Source: a virus
IMG/VR virus record: IMGVR_UViG_3300020463_000067
Location: 1 to 33,654 of that record
Reading direction: 5' to 3' (one strand)
Length of the DNA stretch: 33,654 bases
Part shown: positions 17,117-24,313 of the stretch, piece after piece
Layout of the letters: each line of letters begins with the position of its first letter
Numbering within the stretch: the first letter of the stretch is position 1
Program-made: the position numbers and the translations under genes
Notes under the pieces: generated by a model
The model's database searches: none
Told to the model about the DNA's origin: nothing
What the model saw: only the letters and a program-made list of their open reading frames with translations

Positions 17117-17410
17117 TCAACAATCCCACATTCTGCGTGACCAATAATTTGCAGAAAACTTGTCATTTTTACCTTTAATCCCACCAGAACGAGCACAATA
17201 ACTCGCCTTGTTAGATTTGTTCCCCTTTTTAATGCTCATCGAAGAATCACCAAAAGTAACCTTTTTAACGTTTGGCCCCTTCTTGGCTAATACCTTGAAC
17301 TTCTTAGATCCTCCTGGGGTACGCTGAACCTTGTTAAACCCAGGAAATGTCTCGCCGTTGTACTGCACACGCCCACTTGGGAGCCGCTTAACCCTACTTG
17401 CTAATGCCAT
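17117..17410 (-). CDS. Small basic protein downstream of TerL (DUF6321-like)
   Basis: 97 residues from ATG 17410, which shares a base with the terminase stop (TAATG). It reads MALASRVKRLPSGRVQYNGE, then FPGFNKVQRTPGGSKKFKVL, then VTFGDSSMSIKKGN and YWSRRMWDC. The pattern KKFxVLaKkGxxVKxVxFGDxxMxIKK...YW is familiar from small marine phage proteins. It has no membrane segment. Coupling to terminase suggests a packaging or head role, but this is inference. Confidence 0.6.
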   Translation of the reverse strand: MALASRVKRLPSGRVQYNGETFPGFNKVQRTPGGSKKFKVLAKKGPNVKKVTFGDSSMSIKKGNKSNKASYCARSGGIKGKNDKFSANYWSRRMWDC

Positions 17411-18813
17411 TACACAATCCAATTACTGTTGCCGTAGTCCAAATCACCAGAAAAACTATAATGATCTACCGAACCCGCCGCCTTCATCGCTTGGCTTGCA
17501 AACGTCAATATAAACGCATCAGCTAAATCAGGAGAACGCAAACCGCGCCTCTTCATCTCATCCTTACCTTCAGCCTTAAACTTACCAGAGGACAAAATCT
17601 TAAAGCGTAACGCAGTCAATTCATTAACCAACTCTTCCTGATCCGGCATCGAACAATCTCGCGCCTCAAACCACTCACGACACTTAAACCATAACTCATC
17701 ACGCAAACGCTGATACCGTGCTCCCAAACTAGGACTCTCAGCAACGTTAATCGCCCTTGCGGGTAATCCAAGCTCCTGAAGCCTAGAACATACCCCCGCT
17801 CCGATCCCTATGCTGTCTACACAGATCTCAACCGGACGCTCCATAAAGCTCGTGGCCTCATACTCCGTCAGAACGAAGCCCACAGTCTCCATAAGGTCTT
17901 TACCCTGCCAAGACTTAACAGGCTCCATAAGGACGTTTCCCTGCCTCTTAGCAAGCCCACAACGGTCATTCCCATACTGAGCTACATCCAAACCCCAAAT
18001 GGGCGAGATATTCATAGGGTCAACCTCACGCGAAATCGCAGACTCCACAATGTGCCTACCAATCAACGTGTCGTTACTGTCCTCACCAAACTCACCAAGA
18101 GCACGTATGCGGAAAATGTTGCTATCCTCACCGTATTGAGCTTTCATTTCCTCAATAAAATCATCGCTCACATACGGACTGTCATAACAACTCACCGTCA
18201 TCTTATTCCAACGATGCGCGTTTTTATGAAAAGCATCATAAAAATAACCAGTATTACGCGTGGGATTGCCCACCATAAGAATCTTGGAACCTTCCGTAGA
18301 TAACGCACCCTGCGCTACCTCAAAAATAATATCATCCACACCAGAACATTCATCGATACAGAACAAAATCCTCTCATGGTGGAATCCTTGCAGCGCCTCC
18401 GGATTCTCTTTTCTTGAAACTCTCGCGTGACAACTTGAGTCCACACCTTTGACCGTGATCTTATCACTGGTTATCTCAAGTTGGCTCTGTAAACCCTTGG
18501 GCATCTTTCTGGCCCACTTCTGGATCTCAGCCCATAACACCTGATTTAACTGATTAGCAGAGTTGGCAGTACACACAATCCGGCAAGAACGTGTGATCAT
18601 ATACCACAATATAACCCAACTCAGCAAAGCAGACTTACCAACGCCGTGTGAGGACTTCACAGCAACGCGAGGATCATCCCTGACAGCGTTTAAGGCTTGC
18701 TTCTGCCACTCTTGTGGCTCCGCGCCAAGACAAGACTGCACAAAGAGCACAGGATCGCCATGAAGCTGAAGCAAAATGTCGGCAGTGGATTTAGCAGAAT
18801 TTTTTTGGTGCAT
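17410..18813 (-). CDS. terL: Terminase large subunit (packaging ATPase and nuclease)
   Basis: 467 residues from ATG 18813. The ATPase domain has Walker A SSHGVGKS (about 54-61) and Walker B ILFCIDE (about 149-155, with D154 and catalytic E155). VGNPTRNTGYFYD follows as the coupling motif. The RNase H-like nuclease has acidic residues in WGLDVAQYGNDR (D276), ICVDSIGIGAG (D333) and SPDLADAFIL. It pumps genome DNA through the portal and cuts it. A start 58 codons upstream (18987) is open but gives a non-terminase-like N-terminus and no ribosome site. The chosen start also lacks a strong Shine-Dalgarno. Confidence 0.88.
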   Translation of the reverse strand: MHQKNSAKSTADILLQLHGDPVLFVQSCLGAEPQEWQKQALNAVRDDPRVAVKSSHGVGKSALLSWVILWYMITRSCRIVCTANSANQLNQVLWAEIQKWARKMPKGLQSQLEITSDKITVKGVDSSCHARVSRKENPEALQGFHHERILFCIDECSGVDDIIFEVAQGALSTEGSKILMVGNPTRNTGYFYDAFHKNAHRWNKMTVSCYDSPYVSDDFIEEMKAQYGEDSNIFRIRALGEFGEDSNDTLIGRHIVESAISREVDPMNISPIWGLDVAQYGNDRCGLAKRQGNVLMEPVKSWQGKDLMETVGFVLTEYEATSFMERPVEICVDSIGIGAGVCSRLQELGLPARAINVAESPSLGARYQRLRDELWFKCREWFEARDCSMPDQEELVNELTALRFKILSSGKFKAEGKDEMKRRGLRSPDLADAFILTFASQAMKAAGSVDHYSFSGDLDYGNSNWIV

Positions 18814-18970
18814 ACGGTACTTTACATTGTGTTCGCCACCAAGGGGGGGGTGGTAGAAAAAGAAACCCCTGCGAAACAGACAGTGTGGATCTATCTCAAC
18901 AGGGGCCACGAGCAGTACCAGGTTTTCGTCAAAATAGGAAAGGTACAAACACGAGAGGTATCTATGACTT

Positions 18971-18988
18971 AATGGGTAATAACCCATT
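18971..18988. repeat. Inverted repeat in the terL leader
   Basis: AATGGGT and ACCCATT are perfect 7-bp arms with a 4-nt loop. The hairpin lies just downstream of a possible promoter, at about the predicted transcript start. It could stabilise the 5' end or bind a protein. There is no T-run, so it is not a terminator. Confidence 0.5.
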
Positions 18989-18995
18989 GTATATT

Positions 18996-19024
18996 CATCT
19001 AGCAGTTATGAAGGCTTCTGTCAA
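18996..19024 (-). promoter_or_regulatory. Possible promoter for terL and the late genes
   Basis: On the minus strand a perfect -35 TTGACA (19024-19019) is followed after 17 nt by TAGATG (19001-18996), a poor -10. It sits in the 296-nt gap between the two terminase genes. If active, it would start transcripts about 175 nt before TerL. Confidence 0.35.
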
Positions 19025-19052
19025 TATGCCTTTGTGAATATATTAGTCGGGA

Positions 19053-19109
19053 GTATGTGTGGGGGTATATACATATATACACGCCCCCATGATTTTTTTG
19101 CGGGGGGGG
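19053..19109. other. Inverted-repeat and homopolymer segment in the terS-terL gap
   Basis: The 18814-19109 gap has no convincing gene. This part holds GGGGG and CCCCC arms flanking TATATA-CA-TATATA, followed on the plus strand by ATGATTTTTTT, and then a run of eight G ending at the terS stop. A second run of eight G is at 18843-18850. The hairpin plus T-run could be a plus-strand terminator. The position between terminase genes also makes it a candidate packaging-initiation (pac or cos) region. Neither is proven. Confidence 0.4.
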
Positions 19110-19565
19110 TCAACGCGATTTTGACAAGAATTTCGGTGGCCTACCTGATTTTTTCTTAGGTTTTGGGACATTTTCTTCTATTGGTTCCGAAGTAAAATCA
19201 AAATGCTCAATAATATCAGCATCTTGTATGCTTTCGCCTTTACCCTGCTCAGGTAAATGTATGTCTTTAGCATCTAATATTCGGTTGGCCTCAGTTATTC
19301 TTGAGGCCACATCTTGTAACGCTAATGCGAACTCAGACCCTGCACCAGTGACGTTTACATCTTGCGGTAAAAGCTTTGATAGCTTGGATATTGTACCGCT
19401 AGCGTCCTTTTCCAATTGATCAGCAATGAGTATATCAACAGGTTTACCGCGTTTTTCTGTAATATGTAGCGCGGAATAGATCTCTTTTCGCAATCTTGCG
19501 GTTATTTGTTGACCTGTTCCGCTACCTTTTGGACGTCCAGAACTATTCTTAATTTCATTAACCAA
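19110..19565 (-). CDS. Probable terminase small subunit
   Basis: 151 residues. The N-terminal part carries NSSGRPKGSGTGQQITARLR (about 7-26), a helical DNA-binding-like segment, and ISKLSKLLPQDVNV (about 59-72). The pattern GRPKGS ... LxKLLPxxV is common in small terminases, where helices bind the packaging site and the LP segment precedes the oligomerisation part. The C-terminus is acidic and then basic, ending KKSGRPPKFLSKS. It lies directly before terL. A role in recognising the packaging site is inferred. Its promoter would lie in the divergent region upstream of 19565. Confidence 0.65.
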   Translation of the reverse strand: MVNEIKNSSGRPKGSGTGQQITARLRKEIYSALHITEKRGKPVDILIADQLEKDASGTISKLSKLLPQDVNVTGAGSEFALALQDVASRITEANRILDAKDIHLPEQGKGESIQDADIIEHFDFTSEPIEENVPKPKKKSGRPPKFLSKSR

Positions 19566-19588
19566 CTGTTTTTCCTAACAATTTATTT

Positions 19589-19611
19589 TTTATTCTCTTT
19601 ATTTATAGTTA
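19589..19611 (-). promoter_or_regulatory. Possible promoter for terS and the late operon
   Basis: The minus strand upstream of terS has TTGAAT (a weak -35 at about 19629-19624) followed after about 16 nt by TATAAA. An inverted pair TGAATA-AAA-TATTCA (19614-19628) overlaps it. The whole 19566-19690 gap is very AT-rich, so -10-like matches arise easily. This is a weak call. Confidence 0.3.
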
Positions 19612-19637
19612 AATGAATAAAATATTCAATTAGTATA

Positions 19638-19684
19638 TTGACTTAATATTCATTATCCCTATTATATTATTCATATCTGAATAA
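19638..19684 (+). promoter_or_regulatory. Promoter with CI-type operator for the plus-strand accessory cassette
   Basis: TTGACT (19638-19643) and TATATT (19663-19668, 19-nt spacing) make a plausible promoter. Overlapping its -10 end is a perfect palindrome TTATTCATATCTGAATAA (19667-19684; 7-bp arms, 4-nt centre). This is the best copy of the operator motif found at the repressor and integrase promoters. The cassette is therefore probably repressed by the phage repressor or Cro. Confidence 0.6.
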
Positions 19685-19705
19685 ATTAGTGTGGAAGGAA
19701 AACAG

Positions 19706-20326
19706 ATGTCAACACGTGCAACATATGAAATCGAAGGTCGTACATTTTATATACACCATGACGGCTACCCAGAAGGAGCCGCTTCATATATTTATAATAT
19801 GGTTAAAGCTTTAACGGCTGTAAATCCTAAAGGTGAAAGCTTTGACATATTCAATCACAGAATGTGTCGCGGTGGTTTAGAGTTTGCTTTTATTCGCGGC
19901 AACGGAAATGCAGAACCAACAGAAAGTCATAATGCTCATGGTGATACTGAATACAGATATACTGTATCAACGGTTAACGGCTTGCCAATTTTACTTGCAG
20001 AAAAACGTTGCGGCGATTGGTCTAACCCTTCATGGCAAGTATTTTTTCATGGTCCGCTTACTGAATTTGTAAACGAATTTATTGAAAACGGTTTGTTCCA
20101 GAATATGACCAATCAAGGACAAGGCATTGTTTATGCAATTCTCGATATGACATATCCAGATAAAATATTGTGTACAGTTGAAGAAGCTAAAAACGCAATT
20201 GAAGCGTTTAACAATTACGCCGAAAAATTTGATAAGGGCAACCCAAACCGCCAAAGCAACTTCAATAAAGCCAGAGATATGCAAGAGGCTGTAAAAGCTT
20301 TTACTCAAGGCGTTGAGGCCGCTTAA
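19706..20326 (+). CDS. Accessory-cassette protein, hypothetical (MSTRATY family)
   Basis: 206 residues from ATG 19706, with GGAAGGA about 6 nt upstream. An in-frame GTG 15 nt earlier contains this ribosome site and is rejected. The protein begins MSTRATYEIEGRTFYIHHDG YPEGAA. I recall relatives with this start on plasmids, integrative elements and phages. It has acidic/aromatic beta-rich segments and a helical C-terminus (ARDMQEAVKAFTQGVEAA). It is first in the operator-controlled plus-strand operon. No function is known; a role in host takeover or defence evasion is possible but not shown. Confidence 0.6.
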   Translation: MSTRATYEIEGRTFYIHHDGYPEGAASYIYNMVKALTAVNPKGESFDIFNHRMCRGGLEFAFIRGNGNAEPTESHNAHGDTEYRYTVSTVNGLPILLAEKRCGDWSNPSWQVFFHGPLTEFVNEFIENGLFQNMTNQGQGIVYAILDMTYPDKILCTVEEAKNAIEAFNNYAEKFDKGNPNRQSNFNKARDMQEAVKAFTQGVEAA

Positions 20327-20437
20327 ATGCCTTTTTCTGAACTCATAAGCATAATCAAACAAACTGCGCCTACTGATTGGGTGGGCGCAATCATAATCTT
20401 TGCAGCGTTCTTTGTTGCAATCTCAATTTTTACATAG
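20327..20437 (+). CDS. 36-residue single-pass membrane protein
   Basis: The ATG directly follows the TAA of the preceding gene. The protein starts MPFSELISIIKQTAPTDW and has one hydrophobic span (residues about 19-36, VGAIIIFAAFFVAISIFT) at its C-terminal end. The stop is followed at once by the ribosome site of the next gene. Small tail-anchored proteins like this are easy to miss. Function unknown. Confidence 0.5.
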   Translation: MPFSELISIIKQTAPTDWVGAIIIFAAFFVAISIFT

Positions 20438-20445
20438 GTGATAAG

Positions 20446-20754
20446 ATGAAGTTTTATAATAAAGAATTTCCGTTTGAAGAAATCAGAGATGATGTTTGCG
20501 GTGGTCATGGCGATTACTTTGACAGCTTAGACCACGCCGTACAATCAACTAGACTGCCTCAAGATCATATATGGTCTGTTGTTTGTGTCGGTGATGAAGA
20601 TGAAAAAGGGGTTGAGTTTGACGCTTTTTGTTATGGGCCACCACATCATTACATCAACTTAATTGGATTTATTGCCACGAATGAAAAGCACGACAATGAA
20701 ACGTATTATGAAGAACGCATCTACTTAGATAATGATTTGGAGAATTTAAAATGA
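20446..20754 (+). CDS. Accessory-cassette acidic protein, hypothetical
   Basis: 102 residues from ATG 20446, with AGGTGAT just upstream. It is acidic and beta-rich: DDVCGGHGDYFDSLDHAV, GVEFDAFCYGPPHHYINLIG, then FIATNEKHDNETYYEER. The segment PPHHYxNLIGFIATxExHdxeTYYEE looks familiar from plasmid and mobile-element hypothetical proteins. It overlaps the next gene by 4 nt (ATGA). Its negative surface could mimic DNA, as anti-restriction proteins do, but that is speculation. Confidence 0.6.
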   Translation: MKFYNKEFPFEEIRDDVCGGHGDYFDSLDHAVQSTRLPQDHIWSVVCVGDEDEKGVEFDAFCYGPPHHYINLIGFIATNEKHDNETYYEERIYLDNDLENLK

Positions 20755-20969
20755 CAGACAAACCGTACATGGTAAAAATTCTTTGGGGCCAAGATAAACA
20801 CCAAGACAATCTAGAAAAGTATGAATTTGCTACTCAACAAGAATTAGACGCTTTTTGCCTTGGCGTTTATGAATCTAATGGTTGGATGGATTACGAATTT
20901 CTCGCCGCAAAAGATGATTTAAACGACTTTGACAATACTGAAAATTTTTTTGGTGAAGAGGTGGCTTAA
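20751..20969 (+). CDS. Accessory-cassette acidic protein, hypothetical
   Basis: 72 residues (MTDKPYMVKILWGQDKHQDN...), with YEFATQQELDAFCLGVYESN and GWMDYEF. The pattern YEFaTqaELdAFllGvxEanGWxDYE is a known-looking small family that travels with the preceding gene in mobile elements. The C-terminus is very acidic. It is coupled to its neighbours by a 4-nt overlap upstream and a 2-nt gap downstream. Function unknown. Confidence 0.6.
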   Translation: MTDKPYMVKILWGQDKHQDNLEKYEFATQQELDAFCLGVYESNGWMDYEFLAAKDDLNDFDNTENFFGEEVA

Positions 20970-20971
20970 CA

Positions 20972-21190
20972 ATGATCCACTTTCGTAGACCCAAAGCGTT
21001 AGATGTAAGGCCACACACTGCACCGATAATAATGTTAGAACGTGCAGCAAGAGCCTTACCTAGTTCGATGGTGTGCAAGATCTTGTATAGCGTCTTAGCT
21101 GATAATGACCGCATCCTGGCTAGTGATCTGGATAAGTTAGCCAATCAGCTAGGACGTGTAGCACATGAGAGGCAAAGACAATGCAAGTAA
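20972..21190 (+). CDS. Small basic helical protein, hypothetical
   Basis: 72 residues (MIHFRRPKALDVRPHTAPII...), with a basic N-terminus and predicted helices (MVCKILYSVLADNDRILASD, LDKLANQLGRVAHERQRQCK). No known motif. It overlaps the next gene by 10 nt. Function unknown; the size and charge would fit a small regulator. Confidence 0.55.
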   Translation: MIHFRRPKALDVRPHTAPIIMLERAARALPSSMVCKILYSVLADNDRILASDLDKLANQLGRVAHERQRQCK

Positions 21191-21393
21191 GCATCAACAG
21201 ACTGAAAGACTTTGCCTTGGACCTTGAGCAAGAACTACCAAAGTTGTCACGCGATATAATGGACGCGGCAACAAGAATTGAAAAATTAACGTTTCAAGTT
21301 GCAGCGTTAAAAACTGAAGTGACTATTTTACAAAAGCAAAAACAATCAGAGTCACCCTCTAGGCATCCCGAACACATCCCCAAGTGCATCTAA
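21181..21393 (+). CDS. Small coiled-coil protein, hypothetical
   Basis: 70 residues. Residues about 5-55 form a continuous heptad-like helix (LKDFALDLEQELPKLSRDIM, IEKLTFQVAALKTEVTILQK), followed by a short polar tail. Its 3' end overlaps the 3' end of the minus-strand gene by 42 bp in a tail-to-tail arrangement. Probably oligomeric. Function unknown. Confidence 0.55.
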   Translation: MQVSINRLKDFALDLEQELPKLSRDIMDAATRIEKLTFQVAALKTEVTILQKQKQSESPSRHPEHIPKCI

Positions 21394-21855
21394 GCACAAA
21401 CGCAAGGCCACTATTCCCCCCTTTGGATCGTGGCCTTGTTCTTTTGCCCATTCGTTTGCACTAGCACCCTCTACAACCACCCATTGCGCCACGTCTGATA
21501 GATCTTTGCCTATGGTCCTAAGTGCAGCAAGATAATCAGAAAACGCATCATGTCCTTGATCATCGTTTCCGCGTGTCCCATCAACAATGTTTGCATCATA
21601 ACTCGCTGTTAGCTTTTGCGCTCTCCCTGCCCTACGCCACAATGCATACAACTTCATTCCGGCTTCAAACTGACGTCTGTTGATCTGTTCACGCGAGTAA
21701 TACCTATCTAACGGCGTCTGAACCGTCACACGCATCCTCTTAGGGCTTCCCAGACGCTTGTCTACGTTTTCGTAGGCAATCCCTTCCGTATGCTGCAAAC
21801 GCTCTCGTGTGCCGAAATCAGACGGTGTGTGGATCGGTTTCTTGCTCTTCGACAT
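21352..21855 (-). CDS. DUF6456-like protein, candidate late-gene regulator
   Basis: 167 residues. The second half (RQFEAGMKLYALWRRAGRAQ, then VAQWVVVEGASANEWAKEQG and GGIVALRLCLDALGDVFG) resembles the DUF6456 pattern: a Leu/Tyr/Trp helix followed by a helix-turn-helix-like C-terminal segment with LRLxLDxLxxxFG. It is the last gene of the early operon, the place where many temperate phages encode a late activator or antiterminator. It overlaps the upstream gene by 38 nt. The regulatory role is inferred from position and fold-like pattern. Confidence 0.5.
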   Translation of the reverse strand: MSKSKKPIHTPSDFGTRERLQHTEGIAYENVDKRLGSPKRMRVTVQTPLDRYYSREQINRRQFEAGMKLYALWRRAGRAQKLTASYDANIVDGTRGNDDQGHDAFSDYLAALRTIGKDLSDVAQWVVVEGASANEWAKEQGHDPKGGIVALRLCLDALGDVFGMPRG

Positions 21856-22117
21856 TCTCTGTCCTCAAACTTAATGCTAATGCTAAATAATTGATCGCAT
21901 CTATAATATTGTCTTCTCGCCAGTTAAGATCGTTTCGCCCTAGCTTAAACTCCACCATGTCCATTGCGACGTCACTTGCTGTTACTCTTTCACCACGCCT
22001 GATAGATGATCGTATTGCTAACTGCTTAAACAATTCATCAGCGTGACCATGTTCCCCACCGCGTTGAATTAATATATCTTTGCATTTCTCCAAAACCTGA
22101 ATTGCTTCATCACTCAT
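21818..22117 (-). CDS. DUF6378-like protein
   Basis: 99 residues. It has the features of DUF6378: CKDILIQRGGEHGHADELF near the N-terminus, then VTASDVAMDMVEFKLGR, WREDNIIDAINYLALAL. The pattern RGxxHG ... xtaxDVaxxMvxxKlxR ... DxixDaxxYlaLA is reminiscent of MazG-like all-alpha folds. A nucleotide-pool or housekeeping role is possible. It sits between the gene with the iteron cluster and the putative late regulator, overlapping both. Confidence 0.6.
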   Translation of the reverse strand: MSDEAIQVLEKCKDILIQRGGEHGHADELFKQLAIRSSIRRGERVTASDVAMDMVEFKLGRNDLNWREDNIIDAINYLALALSLRTENVEEQETDPHTV

Positions 22118-22544
22118 TTTCTAATTCCCATTTTCTCCGTTTAATCATTTCTATTTGCCATGCCTTATATTTCGCCAGATTAGGTGCGTTTAAAATCTTT
22201 CTCCGATTAGCTATTCCCTCCAACATTCCAAGACATTGAATCTCACTCACCACAGCTAAAAAATCCTTTTCTTTTAAATCAGCAAAATCAGACTTATTTC
22301 GGGTCAAGGTTCTGGGACAGGACAGCCCAATATAAAGATATTGGGCGTCTGTCCTGAGTGTCCCAAAAATAACCTCATTTTGTCCTAGCCGTGTCCTAGC
22401 CTTGTCCCCAATCAGGCTAAGTATATTGTTTTTATTGACTTTTTTCAGGACACCATCTGGGACATCAGGACACAACCACTTTAGCTTTAAAATTCTCGTG
22501 TCCTGAGCGTGTCCCAGCCCAATTTCGAACGGATATTCACCCAT
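22110..22544 (-). CDS. Replication-region protein carrying the iteron cluster, hypothetical
   Basis: 144 residues from ATG 22544, which shares a base with the primase-helicase stop (TGATG). It reads MGEYPFEIGLGHAQDTRILK...; the C-terminal part is basic and helical (IANRRKILNAPNLAKYKAWQ, EMIKRRKWELEN). I recognise no domain. The DNA of its N-terminal two-thirds holds 12 copies of a 5-bp core and a strong inverted repeat, as in phages whose origin lies inside a replication gene. It may be an origin-binding or helicase-partner protein, by context only. Confidence 0.5.
   Translation of the reverse strand: MGEYPFEIGLGHAQDTRILKLKWLCPDVPDGVLKKVNKNNILSLIGDKARTRLGQNEVIFGTLRTDAQYLYIGLSCPRTLTRNKSDFADLKEKDFLAVVSEIQCLGMLEGIANRRKILNAPNLAKYKAWQIEMIKRRKWELENE
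22315..22514. repeat. Iteron-like cluster with hairpin, candidate replication origin
   Basis: The core TGTCC (or GGACA) occurs at 22315, 22320, 22350, 22359, 22381, 22392, 22403, 22448, 22460, 22468, 22499 and 22510: 12 copies in 200 bp, often 9-12 bp apart. Longer matches include GTGTCCTGA and TGTCCC. At 22325-22346 lies a perfect hairpin, GCCCAATAT and ATATTGGGC with a 4-nt loop, flanked by more inverted cores. An AT-rich stretch (22416-22446) separates two groups and could be the melting region. Confidence 0.6.
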
Positions 22545-24310
22545 CACCCAAATGCCTCCAAAATGACCCCTTTTTCGAGCTTTAGAACACCCTGATCTAT
22601 CATCCTTTTTATGTGTCTATTTGCTGTTCTTTGAGAACATTCTAGCTCCAATGCAACCGCTTCCTTGAGGTCAGATCTGCTTACCTCGCCAAAGTCGTTC
22701 ATTCTATTGAATTGCTCTTTAACTACCTGTTCGCCGTAGTCTGATGATTTTTTATCTAGTGGTTTATCTGGCGTCATTTCGAGCACCAATGAATTTGTGT
22801 CTTGACCATCTGCGTCCACCAAAGACACTGACAACTTCATAAACGCCAGTGGTTGGCTTCTCTCTTCATCTTTCATTTTGGTGGGCGTCAGTAATATTTT
22901 AAAATCACCCCACTGTTCCACCCGATATTCCGAGTCTAGAGAGCCATGCAAAGCGTAGCCGCCACGTCCTCTATCTTTATTCTGGTGTCCTATGTGATGA
23001 ACGATCATAACAGTGCATTGGTAGCGGTCCTTGAGCCTGTCACAGACTTGAACATAGGCCATCATATTTTGGTTATTTTCCTCTCCATCCATTGTTCTAC
23101 TGAGTGTGTCGAGCACAATAAGGTTGAGCTTGCCTATTTGCTCTTGAAGTGCGTCTAGCTCAGTACACAAATGTAGTTCACTATCTGGATCGTTTAGGAT
23201 TACGCTACGGTTGCTTTTGGCGAATGGTACGCCTGTTAGGTCTTGTTTAAAGTTCTTGCACCAAGCTGCGACACGTTTAGCGAACCCTGCATGCCCTTCT
23301 CCTGCGATATAGGCAACGCTCCCTTGCTGCACCTTTAATTCGTGGTAGGGTTTGCCTGTGGCGATACACAGTGCCATATCAAGGGCTAGGAATGTTTTTC
23401 CTGACCCTGCCGAACCAAATATCATGGTAAGTGAGTTATCTTCTATGACGTCTTTGATCATCCACTTGGTTGCGGTCATGCGTAGATCGCTCACCATCGT
23501 GAAGAGTGTGTCGGGTTTTTTAACTGAGGTTAGGCTTTTGTAGACTGCTTTTAGTCCTAACTGTTGGTGTAGATCGTTAAAGTCTTGTCCTTGTAGTGGT
23601 GGAACAACATATGGTAGCTTTGTTTTCTTTGCTGCTTCTATACCTTTTTCATCGTTATCAGCCGCTACAATGAGTTCAAACTGAGGAAACGCCGTTTGTA
23701 ATTTGCTGCAGACGAGTGGTAGGTTTCCGGCGTCCAACGCGAATATACAGGCACACCCAGGTTGGGACATGGCTATTGAGCTAGAAGTTGCCCATCCCTC
23801 TGCTACATAGGTGCGTCCTTTGGTAAGCTTTCCACACACACCGAAAACACCTTCGCTCTTATCTAGGCCAGTGCTAAATAGTTTCTTTCCATCTGGTGAG
23901 ATGGTTTGTTCGCCCACACGTTTTCTATGTATGTTAAAGAGTGGAATGACTACGTTGTTACCTTCAAGCTTTGCACCTAGCAGATCGACGCCTTTTTTCT
24001 CATTATATGGCCTAGTATCTTCCACGTTAAATTCTTCTTTGGGTTGGAATGTTAAAACGTTGTCCTGTATTGGATCGAGTGAGCACCACAAACCGCGTTT
24101 GGCTAGTTCGCTTTGAATTGCTTTAAAATCCCTACATTGTCTGCAATGGGTCTTGATTATGCCTTGGTGGTTGGTGATCCAGAACCTGTCTGTCCCACCA
24201 CAGTTTACACAACACCCATGCCATTCGCCTTTTGCGGTTTGCTTGAGGTCTAAACCATCTATTATGCGTTGGGCGTACTCACTCCAATAAGGTTGTTCAT
24301 AGTCAGGCAT
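22544..24310 (-). CDS. Primase-helicase (zinc-ribbon, TOPRIM, RepA-like RecA-fold ATPase, wHTH)
   Basis: 588 residues. The N-terminal zinc ribbon has Cys34/Cys37 and Cys56/Cys59 (CVNCGGTDRFW ... HCRQC). The TOPRIM-like domain has YVAEGWATSSSIA (E171) and VAADNDEKG (D218, D220). The ATPase domain carries Walker A GSAGSGKT (299-306), then VAYIAGEGHAGFAKR, a Walker B-like LIVLDTLSR, and VHHIGHQ. The C-terminal 50 residues form a winged helix (SRSDLKEAVALELECSQRTA). It would prime and unwind phage DNA, loading at a nearby origin. The length fits phage primase-helicase fusions. It is 3 nt from the ssDNA-binding gene. Confidence 0.85.
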   Translation of the reverse strand: MPDYEQPYWSEYAQRIIDGLDLKQTAKGEWHGCCVNCGGTDRFWITNHQGIIKTHCRQCRDFKAIQSELAKRGLWCSLDPIQDNVLTFQPKEEFNVEDTRPYNEKKGVDLLGAKLEGNNVVIPLFNIHRKRVGEQTISPDGKKLFSTGLDKSEGVFGVCGKLTKGRTYVAEGWATSSSIAMSQPGCACIFALDAGNLPLVCSKLQTAFPQFELIVAADNDEKGIEAAKKTKLPYVVPPLQGQDFNDLHQQLGLKAVYKSLTSVKKPDTLFTMVSDLRMTATKWMIKDVIEDNSLTMIFGSAGSGKTFLALDMALCIATGKPYHELKVQQGSVAYIAGEGHAGFAKRVAAWCKNFKQDLTGVPFAKSNRSVILNDPDSELHLCTELDALQEQIGKLNLIVLDTLSRTMDGEENNQNMMAYVQVCDRLKDRYQCTVMIVHHIGHQNKDRGRGGYALHGSLDSEYRVEQWGDFKILLTPTKMKDEERSQPLAFMKLSVSLVDADGQDTNSLVLEMTPDKPLDKKSSDYGEQVVKEQFNRMNDFGEVSRSDLKEAVALELECSQRTANRHIKRMIDQGVLKLEKGVILEAFG

Positions 24311-24313
24311 TGG

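Noticed and set aside
18814-18987. 58-residue N-terminal extension of the large terminase
   Set aside because: It has an odd Tyr/Leu/Phe/Pro composition, no ribosome site, and the ATG lies in a hairpin; the terminase-like sequence begins at 18813.
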